From NCBI GenBank assembly GCA_007922305.1, contig ML677366.1, forward strand, positions 13,420,910-13,484,909: 64,000 bases of DNA, given 5' to 3'. The notes beneath the pieces were generated by a model. It searched no databases. It was not told the DNA's origin and saw only the letters and a list, made by a program, of their open reading frames with translations. A program made the position numbers and the translations under genes. Within the stretch, counting starts at the first letter, position 1, and the number at the start of each line of letters is the position of its first letter. Shown here piece by piece: positions 36,257-48,373 of this stretch. Source of the DNA: Dermatemys mawii (Eukaryota > Chordata > Testudines > Dermatemydidae).

Positions 36257-39103
36257 CACTAAAAAATCAGTGAAGATAACTTCAGCCTGACCAAGGATCC
36301 TAGGTACTTTGAGTTCACTACAAATACCTGAAACAAAAGGATTTGATGGCTGAATTCTAAACATTTCAGAGCACTTTTAGATGCTCTGACTGCATGCATA
36401 GTAATGCTGGTTTTGGTTAGGAGATAGTCACCTTGATATTCAACGAAGTCTAAGGAAGAGTATGCATGCAGTTAAATCCCTGTTTTTAACCTTGGGCTCA
36501 AAAGCTTTATAACAGTATTAAAATATTACCCAAAGCTGGAAAACAGCAATTTAAACAAAAGACCAGTTTGTTTCGTATCCTCTGACGCTTCAGGGCATAC
36601 CTGGTTTGAGTCCTAAAAGAGTGTGAGGCCTCCTATGAATGTTTACCCGCTTCCTAGTTCGAAAGCATTTCAGTATGCCGGGAAGATGTATGATAGTGTT
36701 GTGTGGGTTCGGCACAGGAAGATCAGTGCTCTTGGTCTACTGTGGCTGCAGCAGCATAGCTGTGGAGGCTGGCTGAATACGGGCTTGTAAGTACTGTATC
36801 GTACTTTAGTCCTTCCTTTTTTGTCTATTAAAATGAATGCTAAATTTCCATCCTTGTAGGCAAAACTCCTGCTCAGAGTAGCTCTTTTCTCTGTGTGCTG
36901 GTGTTAGTAATATCCCCTGAAGCTCTGGCAGATTGTCATTCTAGGGCAGGACCTGTTAGCATGATACTGAACTTGTCTCAGTGTGAAGTAACATCTGTTT
37001 TCTTGAGTGCTCCTTGCAGTGCGGAAAACTACCTGCTTGTTGATCTCGTGACTCCCTCTGCTGACCGAGCTTGTTATAGCAACTCTTCATTTACAGAACT
37101 TCTGCCGTGCATTACTGTTCAAGAGGGCTTTGCAAAAAAAAGTCTCCCTACCTAACCTCCCTTGCTGTTTTTAAATGCTTATTAGACAAATAGCTGGTTG
37201 AAAGAGGGCTATTAAAAAAACTCGTTTAGAAGGAAGGCAGAGGGTGTGTGTGTACTGGGACACATGTCCATGTAGACCTTTTCAGTCACTAGTGTACAGT
37301 GTGTGGGAATGGGAGGGTGCAAAGCTCCTCCAGGCTTAACTGCTAAGCATAACTCTCCCCCGGACCTGACCTAATTGTCCTCTTACATCAAGTCTGTACG
37401 TTAGTCCCGAGTACTCTCGGTGTGGATGGCTGGTCAGTCTAGATACAGATCCCTTTCCTTCGTTTTATGTCTCTGAGACAAATTCTGAGGCAGAGAGAAA
37501 CTGAGGTAAGACGAGATAAAGGAAATTTGGGATCCCTTGGGAAAGCCATTCAGATGTTGGGTACTGCAGGGCAGGCTCTACAGGGTACTGACAGTGAGAA
37601 GAGGCTGCAGAGAGGAAAGTAGATAAAGGCCTTATTTTCATCAGTTAACATACATGGGGGAATTCAACCCCTGACGCTAAAAGGTGACATGCTTCTCTAT
37701 TATGAAATCTCTAGTATCTGTGCAGTCTTGGTTCTGCTGTTGATTTTGCTCTCAACAATGTGGCCTCGCTTCTCGACCATGTGGAATGTGACATTCAGTG
37801 TGAGCTGTAGGATCTGTGTCATAGATTCCCATGCCCATGAAACCTGCATAGACCATTAAATACAGGAAATTGTTTCATTTTGCACTCTGCTCAGGCTCTT
37901 TATAGCATAAGGCCTGCTGTAGCAACTATGGAAAAGTGTGATAACTCTAACAATTAACCTGTATTTAAATGACGTTAAAGATTCAGTTGCCTGCAAAGAG
38001 CTTTCCAATTAAATGTAGTATTTTTTTCCCACAAGTATATGGCAGATATATCCTGGCTAGACATGGAGATAAGGAAGTCTTGAGGCTAAATCCCATTCTT
38101 GCATTAAACCCTGGTCTGTATTGTGCCATGAACAAACGTAGCTTATTCATTAACTTGCTCTCTGCTAGGGATCTTGTAGCCTTCGGCTTGAACCTGGGAT
38201 GTCCTGATAAATCCCTCTGCTCCATTAGTTCCCATGGTGTTAATGTTTAAACTCCTGATGTAGTTCGTATTGAAACTCACCCCAGCCATTCTTGGATTGC
38301 TCTGTAAATAAGAAGGACTGTATATTTCTTCATTACCCTGTACCAGGGTTCCCAGTTATAGAAGTAATCTGCTAATGATCTTTGCATAGCAAAGGGAAAC
38401 ATTTGGTTCTGGAAGAGCTCACATAATTTGATTGATGTGAATAATTCTGTGTGACTGGCGATATGTTAATTTAGTAAGCTGTGAAATGGAGTTCTGACCA
38501 GTCAGTACAGTTACAGGGACACCAGTTCAGAATGTAGCTGTTTCATGTACTTCATTTATCCCTGTGTCCTCCAACCATTTTTTGTGGATTTTGGAGGTGG
38601 ACTTCCTGCTTTAAACACTTCACAACCTTGTTGCAGTTCAGAAGAGCTGCACAAACAAGCGTAACTTAAGGGTGCATAAAGTACTGTGAAATGCAGTACC
38701 CAACAAAATAGTGAAACACATTAAATCTCTTCCCTGCATATTAAATCTCTTCATATGTCATGGTTGTTACAAGATAGGTAGATAGACTAAACGCCAAGTA
38801 TGACTTAAGTTGAGTGTCCCTTTAAGCCTCTTCCCGTCAATGTCTAAAGCTGCCCTGAGATGCAGGACACTTCAGTGATGGTATAGTAGGTGACTAGCTG
38901 TTGCCTAATGAGATTGTGTAGGCAACTTTTCTGACATTTACCAAATTCTTCCATCAGAGATTAAGCCGTTGGTGGGAAAGTCTGCAGCCTATTTACATAA
39001 CACCTTGTTATAATGGTCTGGAGACTGTGGTTTATTGCTCTATTCCAACTAGATGTACACAGTTGCTACCTGCTTTGATTTGTTGACTTGTGCTTGTGTT
39101 TAG

Positions 39104-39196
39104 GGCACAGGAAACCTTCATGCAGTGGGATCAGTGTCGGAGGTTTTATAACTTCCTCATGGCAGACAACATGAAGAAAATCATCCTCTCTCACAG
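39104..39196 (+). CDS. ABHD2: ABHD2 coding exon 5 (residues 241-272)
   Basis: The acceptor TTTAG ends at 39103. The exon starts with G, completing Arg241, then encodes AQETFMQWDQCRRFYNFLMA and ends KKIILSH plus two bases of Arg272. The donor is GTACAG at 39197, a weaker match to the consensus than its neighbours. This is the start of the helical cap between the nucleophile and the acid residue. The length is 93 nt. Confidence 0.95.
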
Positions 39197-41111
39197 GTAC
39201 AGTAGTAGGGCGTCAGCTCTGAATTTTTACGGTGGCCAGACAGCTTCAGCTGCAATAGCAGCGCTGGATTAATAGGCAGTTTCATATGGGATCATCCAAA
39301 GGGTAAAATTTAAATGAGAGAGAATCCATACCTAGAAATTTGTAAACAAGTTTCAGCTTCCTAGAATGGGAGGAGTTTAGCAAACAAAAGGGGAAGAGAA
39401 GCTTTCCCCAGGATCTCATTTGTTCTTTATGTCCTACCTGTCATTATAAGCTCCCGTATGCGTGGGGGTCCTTCTCCTACAGCCCGAGCCTGGCTGCTTA
39501 TTTCTGCCTTCCAAGGACGCTCATTGACTGAGTAAATGCAAGATCAGAAGTGCAGTGTTGGTCTATATTTTGCCATACACCTTCCTTCCCTGCTATATAC
39601 CTTGGCAGCCAGACATCAGCAGTGTATTTTGCATGTGTTTCCCTTTGAGCCAGAGACCTTTGTATGCTCAAGGAAGTGAGGGAGCACCTCTCTGTTTTGC
39701 TCTGCCACATACTTGAGCAGAGAGGTAGGATTGTTCTTGGTATGAGCTGAGGATTCATGGCATAGGGGTGTTGCTCTATCCAGCACAATATCCTGAGTTA
39801 CAAAACCTAAAAATGCACAGCTAGAAGGAATGCTCCCATGTATTGCTGATACTTATGTGCTTTCCTTACTCCCATGCCTTTACTGTGGGTGAGCAATTGG
39901 TCAGATTGAATGACTAACTCTTATCGGTAGCCCACTCAAATTCATGTTAATTTCTCCTGTTGCCCACTACCACAGCCAGAATTGCTTTGGATACTGATTG
40001 GGACATGTTGCCTTCATATATAGGTATCTCATTGGCTTATTTAAGATGCCCAGAGACACTTGGGAAGTGGGAGAAAATTAAAATAGCTAACTTATTCATG
40101 CCCATTCCAAATGGCAGACTTGAAATCTTATAAGTGAAACTGTCGTGTTCCATGCAGTGTGGAGAATCTTTCTGGAGGGAAGGAAACTCTTATCTGTGTG
40201 TACAGTGTGTGGGGATCCACGTAATTCACTCCAGATAGCCAAATATTTGGCTAACTTGACAAAACTCAACATTTTTGTAGGGCTATAATCTCCCCATTAA
40301 ATGGGTACTCAGTATCGTAGCCAGGAGAAACCTGGTGCAGGCTTAAAGGAGGCTTTGTTGAGTTATCAAAATATTTTGCTTCCATAATGAATCTCTTATG
40401 CTGTACGGCAGGTCCCCAAAACAAACTCCATCTCCACCCTACAGCTGCCTCTTAAAGGGGATAGAAATCCTGCAAGCCTCCAGCTATCCACAGCTTTGTT
40501 CTGGAGTCTGTATGTTTCCTACTTGTCAGGGTAGAGTTTTGCTCTTGTGAAATAACATGTCCTCTCTTGGGTGTTATAGCTGATTAGGACAATGTCCTCA
40601 GTGAATAGCTTTCTGTTAAGGTAATGTCCCAAATCACTTTCTCTGTATGAACTAACATTGTCTCCACACTGGTGAGGCAATAGTACCAGATGGGGAAGGA
40701 GATGCTACACCCATGATCTCTAGCACTGTACCAGAGCCACCCACGTCTTTGGTCAGAAGCCAAAGGACTCTGCCTTTAACTGAAAAAACCTTTGCTCCAA
40801 ACACCCCTAGTCCCTGGATACGATTTGAAAAGTCCTCTTTTTACGCGTCTCTCAAATGCAGTTCTTCAGTGTAGCAGAAAAGCATTTTTGTCCTGGAGAA
40901 GGCCGTTAAGTTCTCAACTTACCTCCCTGTGCAGTCAGGCCAAAACTAACAAGCCATGCTCAGTCTTAAGTAAATCCTCATGGATGGGGGATATAGTCCT
41001 CATCTGTGCGTATCAGCAACGACAGACACAAACTTCTCTGGGTTGTCTGAGCAGGACAGGGCCTAGCTGCTTTTGTGTGATTCCTGTATTTTCTGCTGCT
41101 TTGTGTTTTAG
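39197..41111 (+). other. ABHD2 intron between coding exons 5 and 6
   Basis: 1.9 kb with nothing recognised. A 151-codon open frame from 40792 runs through the end of this intron into exon 6; only its exon 6 part is real coding sequence. Confidence 0.85.
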
Positions 41112-41222
41112 GCAAGTCCTGTTTGGAGATAGTGTTAAGCAGCCCCAAACCTTGATTGACTCAGATCTGAGCAGACTCTACACAGCAACATCCCTCATGC
41201 AGATCGATGACACCATCATGAG
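41112..41222 (+). CDS. ABHD2: ABHD2 coding exon 6 (residues 272-309)
   Basis: The acceptor TTTTAG ends at 41111. The exon encodes QVLFGDSVKQPQTLIDSDLS and then RLYTATSLMQIDDTIM, part of the cap region. Two bases of Arg309 precede the donor GTATGA at 41223, which lacks the usual G at position +5. The open frame runs on into the intron for a few residues before a stop, so retention of this intron would truncate the protein. Confidence 0.95.
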
Positions 41223-42845
41223 GTATGACAGGAAGCATCCTCTGTAGCCCATCTTTTCAAATGCTCACTGATGTTGTCCTGTTACGTACTTACAGCTAGG
41301 TGGGTAGAAAGCTCCTGAAATTTGCTACATCAGCAACTTTGTCAAAATGTTGACTAACCACCCAATCTTTGACAGGTTCTGATCCAGCTTTTGACAGGCT
41401 CTCTACTACTTTCTTTTGTAAGAATCAAGCATCCAAAGCTGCAGTCAGGGTCAGAGCTCCATTTTTCTGGGGATGGTACAAACACCCAGGAAGACAGTCC
41501 CTGCCTAAAAGTCTAGAAGAATGAAAACCAGAGGGGCCTGGGCCTGGGACATAAAGTGGTTGGGAAGGTGGTAGGCCCATGCTGGCTCCTACCAAATTAT
41601 ATTTAACCCTTTCCTTGCCTTCAGTTGTATATTTAAACACACACATACACCTCCTATCTTTAACACCTCCCTGTTCTCATTTTAGTAGACCTTATGGTTT
41701 GCTTATTTTAAACATTATTGCATTAATAGAAATGACTTCAGCTCTTGGCTTTTATTGTTTAATATTAAACACCAGCCTTTTCTTGCCTCTCACGTTTAAC
41801 CCTTGCTTTTTAAATAGTCTAGTACTAATTCAGTCTATTTTCCAATGGCCTCATATTGTCCTTCACCAGAATCTCCCCTAAGACCAGGCACTGGCATCCA
41901 TCCACAAACACTATAGCCACGAAATAACCATCCAAAGCCAGAGCTGCTAAGGGACTGAAAGTGTTTCCCTCTGCTGCTCCTGGGGAGACCTGGGTTTTGT
42001 AAGCTGCTTCCCGGGGAATAGGATTCCTGCCCTGTGTGTCCAGCAGGAAGTGAGATCAGAGGTCCTGCTACCCTGCATTCTTTCTGGAATGCGTCAGGGA
42101 AGGAGCAGGTCTCCCTGGTTGGGGCCTGCAGCTTAGCTGTGGCTTTTAAGAAGTGGGAAGGAGGTAATGGGACTGGATTGGACTCCAGCAGAAAAATTAG
42201 TATTTACTTTCTTCAGAAGGCTTATAACTGCTGTGAGTTTCAGCTTCTAGGATGGGCCCTTCAGCAGCTGCATTTGAAGGGTTCATAAGTAGCTGAAGAT
42301 GAGATCCAGCAAGGCATTTTGAGTATGCTTACCAAAAGGGGGTTGTTAATGTAACCAACCTTAATTACTCCTCCAGTCCTCTGTCAGTCAAGATCGCTGA
42401 TAACCAGAAAGGATGTTTTGAAAGACCCCAGGTGTGGCTAGGCTTTCTCCTCCATGCCCTGTTCAACAGACACAAGTTAATGGTGTTTAATTTGCGATCT
42501 GTCATGCCTCCGGCTTGCTACTGTGTTGCATTTGCTCTGCTTTCTCAATGCTTTGGGGACTTGCACGCTAAGTTGGCAGGTTCTGTGCTGCCTTCCCCCC
42601 ACTGGTCATGCTCTTGTGAAGAATTCTTTGGCAGAAGAGAACGCAGCATTTCATCTGTGGTGACATTGGAATTTTACACTGAGATGGGCCTGAACAGATG
42701 GTCTCTATTAAACCACTGGAAGGAGGTTACATTGGGCAGCTTATGGCTTCTGCCGGTGAAGTGGACTAGATCAAAAATAGTAGTTGGTCAATACTGAGAG
42801 TAAGTGTTCTTGCCTTACAGTTCTTTGTTTTATTTTTTTCCTCAG
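41223..42845 (+). other. ABHD2 intron between coding exons 6 and 7
   Basis: 1.6 kb with no recognised repeat or RNA gene. Confidence 0.85.
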
Positions 42846-42915
42846 GAAATTCCATGGCTACAGTTCCCTGAAAGAATATTATGAAAAGGAGAGTTGCCTG
42901 CATTATTTACCAAGG
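42846..42915 (+). CDS. ABHD2: ABHD2 coding exon 7 (residues 309-332)
   Basis: This 70-nt exon lies between an acceptor CTCAG ending at 42845, preceded by a T-rich tract, and a donor GTGAGC at 42916 (phase 0). It encodes KFHGYSSLKEYYEKESCLHY and LPR. It is too short to stand out as an open frame, but its sense and both junctions fit the family exactly. Confidence 0.94.
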
Positions 42916-43039
42916 GTGAGCTACCATGTTATGCTTTCATTTTGCTCTTGGGAATGAAGAGGAATGTTCATTGGTTTCTGCATCACTGTTACCTCGATAT
43001 CATATCTCATTACTCCGCCAGGTGTACAGTGTGTCAGGG

Positions 43040-43140
43040 CTGGGGGTTCTAAGGAACTTAACGAGAGTTAAGCTCCAAAATCCCAATGACATTCAGTGAG
43101 TTAAGTGCCCAACTCCTTTAAGCTTCTTTGAGAATCCTAG
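43040..43140. repeat. Palindromic old repeat scrap
   Basis: AAATCCCAATGACATTCAGT, then CCCAACTCCTTTAAG and TTTGAGAATCCTAGC resemble a palindromic amniote repeat. Confidence 0.4.
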
Positions 43141-43612
43141 CACTGATCTTCATCTGGGACGCCCCCCTCAAACCAAAGACTGGCTTGGAAACCAAGAGGC
43201 ATCTGTGTTACCCCAAATTCAGGCCTCCTAGCTTATATTACATGAAGCCAAATTGTGAGGGCGGGGCCCGCCGCCCCCCCCCGCCCAGCATAGAATTCTG
43301 TATTGCTGGTAGCAATATAGTGATCTGAGCACAAAGCCAAATCTAGAGTTAGGCCCTTGTAAAGATATGAGACTAGTATCCCTGTGATTTGTGTCATTCT
43401 AGAAACATTTAAAATAACTTGTTTCATTTTGGAAAGAGGCTCAGACACTGCCTCTCAGGTCTGATGATCAAACACTGCAGAGACCTGGGGCTGCAGAGGC
43501 AAAGCTGGGAACAGTATGAGTTATCCCCCTTAAGACCTGCTGGATCAATAGATAAAGGTGAATAGGCTACCAAAGCTCAGTAAAGCATTAAGGTTTTAAA
43601 TATCTAACATAA

Positions 43613-43902
43613 GGGTACATCTGTACTACCTGCCAGATCAGTGGATAGTGTTTGATGTATCGGAGATCAGTTTATCGTGTCTAATCTAGACATGATGAAT
43701 CGATCCCTGAACATGCTCCCCGTCGACTCTGGAACTCCAGCTCCACAAGAGGAGTAAGCGGAGTTGACGGGGAAACCGCCGTTGTCGACTCGCTGCCATG
43801 AGGATGGCCAGGTAAGTCCAGCTGTGCAAAGTATCTTAGTTCAAGTGGCGTATCTTAGTTTGGAAGCCCACCCCCACTCCACCCCATAGTGTAGCCCAGG
43901 CC
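43613..43902. mobile_element. GC-rich MITE with TAA flanks, possibly Harbinger-type
   Basis: The left end GGGTACATCTGTACTA and right end TAGTGTAGCCCAGGCC are approximately inverted. TAA lies directly outside on both sides (43610-43612 and 43903-43905), as expected for PIF/Harbinger insertion. The interior has CCGTCGACTC and GTTGTCGACTCG motifs and local palindromes. No transposase is present. Confidence 0.65.
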
Positions 43903-44701
43903 TAAGTCTCTCCATTAGCTGCCTGTTGCACTGAATGTGTGGAGTAAGAGGCTGAATCCTCTCTGCTAGCCCTTCGCAACTACTGAATTACTCCAGCTTC
44001 AGGTACTGGATGAGGCTCTCTCAGTAGCCTTATACAAAGATCATGTTGTAGTCCAACCTCGTGATAGTTACCAGGAAAGAGTATCAGAGGAAGGCTCTCA
44101 GTTAGGCAATATTTTTTATGATGGCAGAATCCTATCATGATGATGGCTGACATCTGATCCTCTGACCTAAGCCTCTACTCAAAAACCATGCTTGGGCTGC
44201 ATACCACTCTGGCCTGCTTAAGCATCTCTCATCAGCGACTGCAGGGAGCCTGGGGAAATAACATTCTTCACATCTCTTGCCCAAACCAACAAGCACAACT
44301 GAAGTTTTACTATTATTCTGTCTCTTCCGGTTTGTGATTGTCCCGTCTCGGGTTTCAGCAGTGCATTCCCCTTGGATGCAGCATGAGTCCTTCAGAAGCC
44401 AGGGACAAACCTACATTTGATGACCCTCTGCCTAGCAGTGATAGCTTAGATTCTCCTTTCCAAAATCAGAATGCAAATGCTCTCAAGTGTTGGCCACACC
44501 AGGTGTGTGGGGAATACCTTATGCATCCCGAGTACCAGTCATAAAGAACTATCCAGTGTCACTGTCTGGAACTGCCCTGTTGGTAGGGTGTTACTGGTGA
44601 TTGCCCTGTTGTACTCAGTTTGTCCTTCAGGCGGTTCAGCTGAACCATACCAAATGCTGCAGAGCAGCTCAGCAGTGACAGTCCATCCGGCATGGTTTCG
44701 A

Positions 44702-44721
44702 GTGTGTGTGTGTGTGTGTGT
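44702..44721. repeat. (GT)10 microsatellite
   Basis: Ten GT units in the intron 178 bp before ABHD2 coding exon 8. Confidence 0.95.
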
Positions 44722-44898
44722 TGTTACATTCCTGATTGTTGCTGCAGGTGTAGGTCCATCACAAGATGTGGCACTCAGTTGTGGATTCATAGGTGGGTTG
44801 TGAGTAGATGCCTTTTGTCTTTAAGAGAATTGAGTTCAAACCAGGAATCTGACTCACTGGTTCTCCGTTTCTTTCCTTTTCCTTCTTTCATGGTGCAG

Positions 44899-44983
44899 AT
44901 CTATGTTCCCCTCATGCTGGTTAATGCTGCTGATGACCCTCTGGTACATGACAGTTTATTGTCGATCCCAAGAGCTCTGTCCG
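44899..44983 (+). CDS. ABHD2: ABHD2 coding exon 8 with catalytic Asp345 (residues 333-361)
   Basis: The acceptor GTGCAG ends at 44898 and the donor GTGAGT starts at 44984 (phase 1). It encodes IYVPLMLVNAADDPLVHDSL followed by LSIPRALS. The catalytic acid Asp345 is the second Asp of the DD pair, codon 44935-44937. The adjacent intron carries a (GT)10 tract at 44702-44721. Confidence 0.96.
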
Positions 44984-45572
44984 GTGAGTTGAACGCATTG
45001 CCAAAATTGATTTAGTTTCTTTTGGATTCCCCCTTCATCACATTGTGAATTACCATGTATAGCAAGGTCTGACTGCAGACTGACATAATCTGGTGGACAT
45101 GTACTGTGCAATTGAACTGTTTTTTAAACTACCATTCACTGAGGAGGTTCCCAGTTTTATTTTGGTAGAACCTAACTAAACACTGTTCAGCTGGCTGTGT
45201 AGCCCAAGGAAACCATCAGATTGTGAGCTGCATATTGGTCCTAGCCTGCAGTGCTTTATCTCAGCTGAAGTGATTTGCTGGAATTGAGAGCACTGCAGGC
45301 TGGTGCTGGTCTCCTCGAGCTTCCCAGCTATATGAAATGGGAGGGCTGCTGTAATATGTTCAATTAATTCAAATCCATTGTGGCTCTTGTCAGCAGAAAG
45401 CTTGCATTCCTCTGCTGTGGAGCAGGTGGGTATGCTTGCAAAGCCTTCCCTGCCCACATGGAGCACAGACACACCCTAACACATCGCGGTGGGGACCATT
45501 GTCTGGGGTGATACAGAGCTCTGCTGTTTAGCTTCTGAAATCTCATGCTCTCTTTCTCTTTTAACCTTGCAG
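44984..45572 (+). other. ABHD2 intron between coding exons 8 and 9
   Basis: 0.6 kb, unremarkable, ending in a pyrimidine-rich tract and TTGCAG. Confidence 0.85.
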
Positions 45573-45769
45573 AAAAACGGGAGAACGTCATGTTTGTGCT
45601 ACCACTACATGGAGGCCACCTGGGCTTTTTTGAGGGGGCTGTACTCTTTCCTGAACCCCTCACTTGGATGGATAAGCTTGTGGTGCAGTACACCAATGCC
45701 ATCTGCCAGTGGGAGAGGAATAAGTCTCAGTGCTCAGATACAGAGCAAGCAGCATCTGGCCAGGAGTAA
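45573..45769 (+). CDS. ABHD2: ABHD2 terminal coding exon 9 with catalytic His376 and stop
   Basis: The acceptor CCTTGCAG ends at 45572. Two bases complete Glu361, followed by KRENVMFVLPLHGGHLGFFE. His376 is codon 45617-45619. The tail reads WMDKLVVQYTNAICQWERNK and ends ASGQE before TAA at 45767-45769. The last few residues differ from the human tail as I recall it, which is usual for this unstructured end. The exon continues into the 3'UTR. Confidence 0.96.
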
Positions 45770-47516
45770 CTGCCCCAAAGACACACTCCGATTTGCTTCA
45801 CTATTTTTCCCTCTTCTGGAACTCTAAATTCCCTCACCTGCTGTTTCAGGTTTCCATCCTCTCTGTGACATCCTGGGACTGGGGTTTGGCCACAATGTTT
45901 TCTTCTGACATGGAGCTACAACAGAGGGCAATAACTGGTTTTGAGCGTGTTTGTGTCTCCTTATGGGTTTGCAGTGCGCTGCTGCATTTGAAGAACTGGC
46001 TTGCTGCTTTGGGTTGCTAGTTAGGACTTGCTGCAGGATTCTCTTACTAATGTGATGGCCTACTTAAAAAGTAGCAGTTCCAGTACTGCTGGCCATCAGG
46101 TTATTCTTCCACTGGTCAAGACTCTTCATGGAGTTGCAGAACTTGTTTAGCTGTGGATGAGTTGTGCTGGGAGTTCAGTTCCCCCTGTCTGGTCATATCT
46201 CTCCTTACACTGGGAGAACCCTGTATCAGTCCATAGAAACCAACAGTTCAATCTGTAAGCCCTTCGGCTGTGGCTTGCAGAAAGGGTGAAACCTTTGAGT
46301 GACAAGTAGAGCTTCAGCCTTGCACCATCTGACCTGGGCCTGTTGCCTTTTCTGGCAGTGCCCATACCAGAATTCAGCTGGGTTAGAAAACACTGAGCAA
46401 CTTGTTGGAGCTTCAGTTGTCTCGAGGGTGGTGGTGCATTCCGCTACTCCTGCATTTCTTTTCTGCTGGGCCTCTGTGTATAGATGAGTTTCACGTTGGT
46501 CATTCTGTTGGATTTCCTGCTATGTGAACACTCTCACAGCAAGCCAGAACAGATAGCCTTCTTGTGATACTTTGCCATTTTTTAATGTAAAGAGTTTTAT
46601 TTTGCCACTGTATTTTTGTGTTTTAAACCAGGCCTTTTTGAAACAGGGTTCTGGTAAATGCATTGGAACCACTAGTTATCAATCTATGGGGTATATCCAA
46701 TTTGTGTGAGAGTATTTCACAGAGAATTAATACATCCGTTCTTAAGGAGTGTCGGGGGGAAACATGTCAATATCAGTTTTTGCTGCTTCTCTCCCTTTCT
46801 TGTATGTGCCAGGGTAGAATGTTTCAAAATCTCTCCCCGAACTGTCAGAGCAATGAATGGTTTTGTTTTTCAGCCACATGACTTGCCTAGGAGTTGACGG
46901 GAACTGGATGTCTCTAGCCCTGCGTAGTTTAAATGTTTATCTCTTTATGACTAACTGCCTCCACAATTAGGATCTGGTAAGGCAGTCTATGTCCAGCAGG
47001 ACATTAGAGCCTTTCTGGCTCGTTAAGTCTTTTCCCCACCCAGGATATCCAAGATCAATTTCAGTTAATACACAAGGTGAAGTGTGGCAATTGGAAAGTC
47101 ACTTGCATACCTCCCTCATCTAGGGGCTGATACTGTACTCTTGCCCAGAGGGCTCTTTTAAGATAAACATCCTAGAAGAAAAGCTCCCTCCTGACAATCA
47201 AGGATCTTAATATAAAAATAGAGACAGTGGAACGTTGTGGTCAAACTTTGCTTTATTTTCAGTTCCTTCAGTAGTATCATCTCATTACTCCGTCCTTGTA
47301 ACTCCTTTCATCATCCATTTACTTCATCTCTGTTCCTGTTACACTTCCCAACCAATTAGCACTTTATTGCTTTAGCCCTGGTTTTGCATTCTAGGCACTT
47401 TAGTTGAAGCTTAAGGGTAAAACACTCTGCTGAAATTCAGTCCTGTAACACTAGTGGAATAAGCTTCCTGGGCCACGCTATCTCTGAACTTCAGTAGATT
47501 GGAGAGATTTTTGTTT

Positions 47517-47522
47517 AATAAA
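47517..47522 (+). terminator. Candidate polyadenylation signal (proximal)
   Basis: AATAAA about 1.75 kb after the ABHD2 stop, in AT-rich context. It could produce a shorter transcript. Confidence 0.35.
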
Positions 47523-48367
47523 GCAATAATTAACTACTGTAGCAAAGGTGCATTATCATATCAGGAAACAAACTCCTTCGGTTTGCCTTAGGTCAGTGGT
47601 CTTGGCCTGTTGTAACAAACTGTGGTAACCTGTGCATTGTCTTATTTAGAGAGAGAATTCAGGTTCTGCTATTGTAGCAGTAGATGAAATGACCATGCAA
47701 AGCCATTGCAAGATTTGGCCACTCTTGTGGCTGGCTTCAAGGATGTTTCAGGGCATCAGTTAGCAAGGGCATCCTTGGTTGGTGTTTGTGTCCGTCTTTG
47801 GGCTCATCCTCTTGTCCATAACTCATCCACAAATCACCAGAATAATCATACAGGGCATTCCAGCTTTGGCTTTATCCTCACTGTAGTAGCTATTGGTATA
47901 AATAATTCATAGGACATCACTTAGAATATCTCCCACGCTTTTGGAAGTTGAATGTAAGCCGCTCTTATTTATACACATTGACATAGATACATGATATACA
48001 TGTGTGGGGTGTGACTCTTAATCTACAATGGGTTTGAACTTCAGAAGTGCTTAAATTCTGTAGCCAGCTGTGCATTGCTGTTTGTAGGTCACCGGCTATC
48101 CAGGAGACCAGACTGCCCTTCCCACAGTAAGGAGTTCCCTTTACAGATCACCATGTGCATTCATTCCTCCAAACCTAGCTTAGCTGAAAATAGGAGTCAT
48201 CGTCACTCCCAGGGGAACAGAAGTCGCCTTAGCACCTATCAAACTTCTAAAGCTTCAAAGAGCAGGCAAAACCCAGGTTACATGTTGATGTATTTGAAGC
48301 AAGAAATGTTTTTGCTGTTTCCCAAATAGTTGCTTTTTAAACAAAAAGAACCTAAATTGTTTTCTCT

Positions 48368-48373
48368 AATAAA
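48368..48373 (+). terminator. Candidate polyadenylation signal (middle)
   Basis: AATAAA in the context CTCTAATAAAATAATTA, about 2.6 kb after the ABHD2 stop. Confidence 0.35.

Larger units (their letters stand above)
35276..39103 (+). other. ABHD2 intron between coding exons 4 and 5
   Basis: 3.8 kb. It carries a CR1 scrap near 35570-35612 and a short hAT MITE at 36078-36256. The rest shows no recognised feature. Confidence 0.85.
42916..44898 (+). other. ABHD2 intron between coding exons 7 and 8
   Basis: 2.0 kb. It holds a repeat scrap near 43040-43140, a GC-rich MITE at 43613-43902 and a (GT)10 tract. Confidence 0.85.
7329..45769 (+). other. ABHD2: ABHD2 gene, complete coding span (9 coding exons)
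   Basis: Alpha/beta-hydrolase domain protein 2 is a membrane-anchored serine hydrolase. In mammals it is described as a progesterone-responsive monoacylglycerol lipase that cleaves 2-arachidonoylglycerol in sperm, with wider ester and triacylglycerol hydrolase activity. The coding exons are 7329-7522, 24083-24258, 27270-27437, 35092-35275, 39104-39196, 41112-41222, 42846-42915, 44899-44983 and 45573-45769. They sum to 1278 nt, which is 425 codons plus TAA and equals the human length. All junctions are GT/AG and the reading frame holds across every one. An N-terminal hydrophobic anchor lies near residues 10-30. The nucleophile elbow GFSLG has Ser207, the acid is Asp345 in NAADDPLV, and the base is His376 in LHGGHLG. 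No frameshift or missing key residue is seen, so the gene should be functional. The identity rests on recall of the human protein. Confidence 0.97.

Noticed and set aside
40792..41247. 151-codon open frame as a separate gene
   Set aside because: Only its 3' part (41112-41222) is coding, as ABHD2 exon 6. The rest is intron upstream of a clear acceptor.
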